This document shows positions 59,880 through 64,000 of a stretch of DNA of 64,000 nucleotides, piece after piece. A program made the translations under genes and the position numbers. The stretch's first letter is position 1. Every line of letters begins with the position of its first letter. The DNA comes from Vibrio genomosp. F10 str. ZF-129 (GTDB lineage: Bacteria > Pseudomonadota > Gammaproteobacteria > Enterobacterales > Vibrionaceae): positions 26,159 to 90,158 of the forward strand of contig NZ_AJYQ02000093.1 of NCBI RefSeq assembly GCF_000287055.2, read 5' to 3'. The notes under the pieces were generated by a model. That model saw nothing but the letters and a program-made list of their open reading frames with translations. It ran no database searches and was not told where the DNA came from.

Positions 59880-60249
59880 AGCAACCTAGTGAGTCGATGT
59901 AAGAATCACACTGACTATTCGCGCATTGTGGAATGAGTGGCAGCACCTTTTCTGAAGCGAGCTGCAAGTATTTCAGCTCATATCGCTCATCTCCCACAGA
60001 GCGCCAGAAACTGGCCATGTTGTGACAAGAGATAACAGAAACAATCAATCGATCTTCTATTTGTATCTCTTCTTCATGAGTCAGCTGCTCACTGATGGTT
60101 AGCGCTTGCTGGTAGTGCAATATACTTCTCAGGTGGTCACTTTCCTGCATCGCAACGTCCGCGAGTAATGTATGTTTTTCCCACTCTGTAACCGTCATAA
60201 ATAACCCTTTGAGCAACTTAATAGAACAAATCTGATGTAATTACCATCA

Positions 60250-60277
60250 AATGATAATGAGAGTTATTATTATCATT
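60250..60277 (-). promoter_or_regulatory. Candidate Fur box upstream of the interrupted gene
   Basis: AATGATAAT and its exact complement ATTATCATT are 10 bp apart. Read as hexamers the core is GATAAT-GAGAGT-TATTAT-TATCAT, three of four close to the Fur GATAAT repeat. It lies 52-79 bp before the ATG at 60198. fur is encoded in this window. Confidence 0.6.
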
Positions 60278-60288
60278 GAATATTAAAA

Positions 60289-60309
60289 AAGGCAACGCTT
60301 GGTTGCCTT
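60289..60309 (-). terminator. gloA terminator
   Basis: AAGGCAAC pairs with GTTGCCTT around GCTTG. On the minus strand a T-run follows. It lies 25 bp after gloA. Confidence 0.9.
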
Positions 60310-60333
60310 AATGCGAACAAATCTCAAAAAGTA

Positions 60334-60747
60334 TCAACCTAGCCCAACGGAGGCTTGTTTATTCTGGATGAGTTCAATCATGTATCCATCAGGGTCTTTT
60401 ACAAAGGCGATCTCTGTTGTCCCGCCTTTGACTGGGCCAGGCTCACGAGTGACAATACCACCGGCGGCCTTAATGGCATCACAAGTGGTATAAACGTTTT
60501 CAACGCCAATGGCGATATGACCAAATGCGTTACCAAGGTCGTATTCTTTTGTTCCCCAGTTGTACGTTAGCTCAATAACGGACCCTTGGGACTCATCACC
60601 AAAGCCTAAAAATGCGAGTGTGTATTCGTACTCTTTATTCTCATTAGTTCGGAGCAGGTTCATGCCCATGACTTTTGTATAGAACTCAATAGATTTATCT
60701 AAATCTCCGACACGTAGCATTGTGTGAAGAATTCTTCCGTTTGACAT
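60334..60747 (-). CDS. gloA: Lactoylglutathione lyase (glyoxalase I)
   Basis: Metal enzyme that turns the methylglyoxal-glutathione hemithioacetal into S-lactoylglutathione; 137 residues. Metal ligands lie in [33 protein letters not shown] and GYMIELIQ. It follows nth by 9 bp on the same strand, so it probably shares the rsx-nth transcript. Confidence 0.96.
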   Translation of the reverse strand: MSNGRILHTMLRVGDLDKSIEFYTKVMGMNLLRTNENKEYEYTLAFLGFGDESQGSVIELTYNWGTKEYDLGNAFGHIAIGVENVYTTCDAIKAAGGIVTREPGPVKGGTTEIAFVKDPDGYMIELIQNKQASVGLG

Positions 60748-60756
60748 TATGGACTC

Positions 60757-61398
60757 CTAGCTTTCTGGGTAAATTTTATCTCTAAATTCGCATAAGTCTT
60801 CAATGATACAGCTTCCACATCGAGGCTTACGGGCAACGCAAGTGTATCGACCGTGAAGTATTAGCCAGTGGTGTACATCGAGCTTAAATTCTTTGGGTAT
60901 CACTTTAATGAGCTTTTCTTCAACATCATCAACGGTTTTCCCCATCGCCAATTTGGTTCGATTGGAAACTCTATAAATATGGGTGTCCACGGCGATGGTT
61001 GGCCAACCGAAAGCGGTATTAAGAACCACATTCGCGGTTTTCCTTCCTACCCCGGGTAATGCTTCTAATGCTTCTCGGTTTTCAGGAACTTCCCCTTGAT
61101 GAAGATCGAGTAACATTCGACAAGTCTTGATGACGTTCTCTGCTTTTGAGTTAAATAACCCAATGGTTTTGATGTACTCTTTGACACCATCGACACCCAG
61201 ATCCAATATCCCCTGCGGTGTATTTGCCACTGGGTAGAGCTTGTCCGTTGCTTTATTGACACTGACGTCTGTTGCTTGAGCCGATAATAGAACAGCGATC
61301 AATAGCTCAAACGGGCTACTCCAGTTGAGCTCCGTTTGAGGGTTTGGATTATCGTCTCTAAGACGTTTTAAGATTTCGACACGCTTTATGTTATTCAT
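60757..61398 (-). CDS. nth: Endonuclease III
   Basis: DNA glycosylase/AP lyase that removes oxidised pyrimidines; 213 residues from the ATG at 61398 (an ATG four codons upstream is possible). The helix-hairpin-helix LPGVGRKTANVVLN holds the catalytic lysine, TIAVDTHIYR the aspartate, and the C-terminal 4Fe-4S cluster is CVARKPRCGSCIIEDLC. Last-but-one gene after rsxE, the E. coli order rsx-nth. Confidence 0.97.
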   Translation of the reverse strand: MNNIKRVEILKRLRDDNPNPQTELNWSSPFELLIAVLLSAQATDVSVNKATDKLYPVANTPQGILDLGVDGVKEYIKTIGLFNSKAENVIKTCRMLLDLHQGEVPENREALEALPGVGRKTANVVLNTAFGWPTIAVDTHIYRVSNRTKLAMGKTVDDVEEKLIKVIPKEFKLDVHHWLILHGRYTCVARKPRCGSCIIEDLCEFRDKIYPES

Positions 61399-61424
61399 TA
61401 TTATTTTCACTTACATGAAAGCGT

Positions 61425-62114
61425 CTAGTTTGTCACTCTAGCGCGCTCAATGGTTTGTTTTTTCTCAGTTGGCTTACGAGACTTTATCTGTGAGTCGATG
61501 ACATTTTTTATCGCAATAATAATTCCCACACCGATAAACGCACCCGGAGGAAGAAGCGCCAATAGAAAGCTATTATCAAACTGAAAAACTTCGATTCTCA
61601 AGGATTGCGCCCAAGCGCCTAGCAGGAGTTCAGCGCCATCAAATAAAGTGCCGTTTCCCAGTAGCTCTCGCATGGCACCAAGTAATACCAGTACAACGGT
61701 CATACCAACACCCATCCAAAAACCATCGAGTGTCGAAGGTAACACTGGATTTTTTGATGCGAACGCTTCTGCTCGTCCAATGATGACGCAGTTGGTGACA
61801 ATCAGTGGAATAAATATCCCTAATGATAAATACAGCCCGTAGGTATAGGCATTCATTAATAGCTGAACGCAGGTGACGACAGAGGCAATGATCATGACAA
61901 AAACGGGGATTCGAACTTCTTTCGGCACGTAATCTCTTACCAAAGAGACCGCCACATTTGAGCAAACCAGTACGATAAGTGTTGCAATACCAAGCCCCAA
62001 AGCGTTGGTCACTGTTGATGATACAGCGAGTAGAGGACATAGCCCAAGTAACTGAACCAGTGCCGGGTTGTTGTCCCACAGCCCATTTTTTAACAGCGTT
62101 TTATTATCATTCAT
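61425..62114 (-). CDS. rsxE: Rsx/Rnf electron transport complex subunit E
   Basis: Integral membrane subunit, 229 residues from the ATG at 62114 (an ATG at 62126 lies inside rsxG without RBS). Six hydrophobic segments and the family motif [20 protein letters not shown] are present. Works with RsxA as the membrane pair of the ion-translocating ferredoxin:NAD+ (or SoxR-reducing) complex. It overlaps rsxG by 8 nt. Confidence 0.96.
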   Translation of the reverse strand: MNDNKTLLKNGLWDNNPALVQLLGLCPLLAVSSTVTNALGLGIATLIVLVCSNVAVSLVRDYVPKEVRIPVFVMIIASVVTCVQLLMNAYTYGLYLSLGIFIPLIVTNCVIIGRAEAFASKNPVLPSTLDGFWMGVGMTVVLVLLGAMRELLGNGTLFDGAELLLGAWAQSLRIEVFQFDNSFLLALLPPGAFIGVGIIIAIKNVIDSQIKSRKPTEKKQTIERARVTN

Positions 62115-62742
62115 TTGAACCCCCACAATTAAACGATTGATTCGTTAGCTGGCCACGATTCTCATTTACAAAGCTTACTGCACGTTTGACGGCACCAACG
62201 ACCGCTCTAGGTGTGATGGTCGCACCGGTGAACTGATCAAACTGACCGCCATCTTTACGTACCTTCCATGAATCTTGGTTGGTATCCGTCACTGATTTAC
62301 CAATGAACCCTAGGATCCAATCGCTGACTCTTAGGTCGATTTTGTCGCCAAGTCCTGGTGTCTCCTGATGCGACAAGACGCGCGTACCAGTCACGTTACC
62401 TTGCTGATCGATACCAACGATGAGTTTAATGGCTCCGTTATAACCGTCAGGAGCAATGGCCTCAATAGCGACCGCGCTTGGTTGACCATCGAGTGTCGCA
62501 AAGTAAGCAGGCATAGAATCGTCGGTCCCTAGTGCTGAGTCTGAGACCAAGGTACACGATTGGTATAAATCATTGTCGTGAAGCTCTTTGGGAATGACTT
62601 GGTTAAGAATAGACAATAGCTGGGCTTTCTCTTGGCGTTGGATTTGATCTTTGGTTAAATGATGGGTGATCGCGACAAGCCCGGTCGTCGCGCAAGCAAA
62701 GATCGCCAATGTGAGTCCATTTTTACGAATAGCGGCTAACAT
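62107..62742 (-). CDS. rsxG: Rsx/Rnf complex subunit G (flavin-carrying)
   Basis: Periplasm-facing subunit of 211 residues with one N-terminal transmembrane helix (about 9-29). FMN is attached covalently to the threonine of the [11 protein letters not shown] motif (about residue 175). The redox-loop region [16 protein letters not shown] is typical. It starts 8 bp after rsxD. Confidence 0.96.
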   Translation of the reverse strand: MLAAIRKNGLTLAIFACATTGLVAITHHLTKDQIQRQEKAQLLSILNQVIPKELHDNDLYQSCTLVSDSALGTDDSMPAYFATLDGQPSAVAIEAIAPDGYNGAIKLIVGIDQQGNVTGTRVLSHQETPGLGDKIDLRVSDWILGFIGKSVTDTNQDSWKVRKDGGQFDQFTGATITPRAVVGAVKRAVSFVNENRGQLTNQSFNCGGSNE

Positions 62743-62750
62743 AACAGTCC

Positions 62751-63797
62751 TTAGTGCCCATAAGTGCGTGGTTTGGTGTAATAGTCAATCATTGGTACAC
62801 ACATGTTGGCTAACAGCACAGCAAATGCAACACCATCGGGGAAGCCTCCCCAGCTTCGAATAACAAAGACCAAGAACCCAATGAAGGCACCAAAAATAAG
62901 GCGTCCTTTGACTGTTGTTGAAGCCGATACAGGGTCAGTTGCGATGAAGAAAGCCCCAAGCATTGTCGCACCGGAGAAGAGGTGCAATAAGGGAGTCGCT
63001 GTTTCAGCGGGTGTGATGATAGAAAAAATACTGCTCGTCACCACTAGACTGGCTAGAAACGCGACTGGAATATGCCAGTTTATGATTCTGAGTTTAATTA
63101 GCAATAGACCGCCAGCCAAATAGGCGAGGTTTATCCATTCCCATCCTACACCAGCAAAACCACTAAATTGACTTTGCTTCATGATTTCAGAAGCGGTACT
63201 TCCAGAGTGCAGTCCGGTTTTGAACGCATCTAAGGGTGTCGCCATTGTGACGCCATCTATACCCGTTCGAATCTGCGCAAGAGACAAACCTTCATGATTA
63301 AACCCACTGAAAATCAGAGAGAATGCGTCAACAAAGTAAACAGGATCTTGGCTAAGTTGGACTGGAGTCACCCAAGATGTCATCTGTACTGGGAACGAAA
63401 TCAGCAAGACGACATACGCCACCATTGCTGGATTAAAGATATTTTGACCAATACCACCGTATAAATGCTTGGCAATAACAATCGCAAAAATCAACCCAAT
63501 GACGATGACCCACCATGGGGAATAAGGGGGAATAGCGATAGCCAATAGCCATGCTGTGACAAGTGCACTGTAATCCCGCAGTGCAAACAATGGATGCCGC
63601 TGACGTATTAATAAGATGGCACCTTCGAGTATAACAGCAATAAATAGAGCCATTATTAACTGTATCAATGTCCCCCAGCCAAAGAAGTAACTTTGCGCAA
63701 TAAGCCCAGGTAATGCAGCAATCATCACCCACTTCATTAGATCTGAGGTGCTCTTTTTATTGTGAGCGTGCGGTGAACTGGCGATAAAAAAAGCCAC
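62751..63797 (-). CDS. rsxD: Rsx/Rnf complex subunit D
   Basis: Membrane subunit of 348 residues, about nine helices. The segment [15 protein letters not shown] probably contains the FMN-bound threonine. Start is GTG at 63797, overlapping the rsxC stop (TAGTG); no ATG is better placed. Member of rsxCDGE-nth-gloA on the minus strand. Confidence 0.95.
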   Translation of the reverse strand: MAFFIASSPHAHNKKSTSDLMKWVMIAALPGLIAQSYFFGWGTLIQLIMALFIAVILEGAILLIRQRHPLFALRDYSALVTAWLLAIAIPPYSPWWVIVIGLIFAIVIAKHLYGGIGQNIFNPAMVAYVVLLISFPVQMTSWVTPVQLSQDPVYFVDAFSLIFSGFNHEGLSLAQIRTGIDGVTMATPLDAFKTGLHSGSTASEIMKQSQFSGFAGVGWEWINLAYLAGGLLLIKLRIINWHIPVAFLASLVVTSSIFSIITPAETATPLLHLFSGATMLGAFFIATDPVSASTTVKGRLIFGAFIGFLVFVIRSWGGFPDGVAFAVLLANMCVPMIDYYTKPRTYGH

Positions 63798-64000
63798 TAG
63801 CCTTTCTCCTCATTATTATTGGGTTGATTGGAGAGTTGTTCTTTTTGTGCTTTACGTGCCTTGGCTCGAGCAATAGCGGCGGCCACAGCGGCCTTTTTCG
63901 GATCGGCTTCCACTGGTTCAGCTGATGGCGTTACTTTAGCTTGAGCTTCTGCCTCAGACGTTGTCGGAGTTTCGGCTTGCTGCGCTTTACGCGCTTTGGC
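63797..64000 (-). CDS. rsxC: Rsx/Rnf complex subunit C (C-terminal tail only)
   Basis: Only the last 67 residues are in the window; the gene continues to the right. The tail is Ala/Lys/Glu-rich with the repeated units typical of RsxC in gammaproteobacteria: ARKAQ ... [20 protein letters not shown], then a short Asn-rich end. The cluster- and FMN-binding parts are outside. Stop overlaps the rsxD GTG. Confidence 0.92.
   Translation of the reverse strand, partial: AKARKAQQAETPTTSEAEAQAKVTPSAEPVEADPKKAAVAAAIARAKARKAQKEQLSNQPNNNEEKG

Larger units (their letters stand above)
58469..60198 (-). pseudogene. DUF2753-like gene interrupted by an ISL3 element
   Basis: The 5' part runs from the ATG at 60198 (AAAGGG six nt upstream) to 59872, 109 codons. 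The IS occupies 58588-59871, and the 3' part resumes at 58579 and ends with TAA at 58469-58471, 37 codons. Removing the IS and one target copy restores one frame of 145 residues, joining ...GCCKK to ALIEFLKRHPNPYIAKQVSH. The protein is helical and TPR-like (SILHYQQALTISEQL, ELKYLQLASEKVLPL) and I believe it belongs to DUF2753, a Vibrio family of unknown function. What remains now is about 130 residues with an IS-encoded tail. A Fur-like box lies upstream. Confidence 0.88.

Overview
The window is ordinary chromosomal sequence from a member of the Vibrionaceae, most likely the genus Vibrio. This rests on the toxR-toxS pair beside htpG, a Vibrio-type chitoporin downstream of ligA, motY (sodium-driven polar flagellar motor) beside rnt, and a GlcNAc-PTS permease without its own EIIA domain. 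Base composition is moderately AT-rich and even throughout. I do not assign a species. No rRNA, tRNA, CRISPR, prophage or integron attC sites were seen.

Layout. (1) 1-10 kb: the 5' end of miaB, divergent ubiF, the ptsH-ptsI-crr phosphotransferase operon, cysK, cysZ, and zipA-ligA. (2) 10-15 kb: chitoporin chiP, a UPF0319 periplasmic protein with a duplicated C-terminal motif, a 55-residue secreted protein, nfeD-qmcA, and cnoX. (3) 15-20.6 kb: an SDR, a YfcH-type epimerase, a tightly coupled four-gene cassette (two DUF1538 membrane proteins, a PII-like protein, a CBS-pair protein), and yfcE. (4) 20.6-28.5 kb: toxRS, htpG with a sigma-32-type promoter, adk, hemH, rfaH, asnB. (5) 28.7-34.9 kb: a KefB/YbaL-type antiporter, then nagC-nagA facing nagE across a regulatory gap with candidate CRP and NagC sites. 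(6) 35-44 kb: glnS, fur, a DUF4442 protein, fldA, DUF2788, ybfF, seqA-pgm, DUF1853, nif3. (7) 44-55.3 kb: gltA facing sdhCDAB-sucABCD, most of the TCA cycle. (8) 55.4-64 kb: a YuiF-type transporter, rnt, motY, an ISL3-family insertion in a DUF2753-like gene, gloA, nth and the distal rsx (rnf) operon.

How the genes work together. ChiP imports chitooligosaccharides across the outer membrane. NagE takes up and phosphorylates GlcNAc, and because it has no EIIA domain it probably receives phosphate from HPr through Crr, both encoded here. NagA deacetylates GlcNAc-6-P and NagC senses it. The TCA cluster and the Rsx electron-transfer complex handle downstream carbon and redox flow.

Two observations stand out. 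The first is the DUF1538-DUF1538-PII-CBS cassette. All four reading frames overlap by 1-4 nt, which suggests a membrane transporter or channel built from two paralogous subunits and controlled by soluble nucleotide-binding proteins. I know of no described function for it. The second is a recent IS insertion (23-bp perfect inverted repeats, 8-bp target duplication). The interrupted 145-residue host gene can be rebuilt exactly, and the transposase itself carries a one-base expansion in an A tract.
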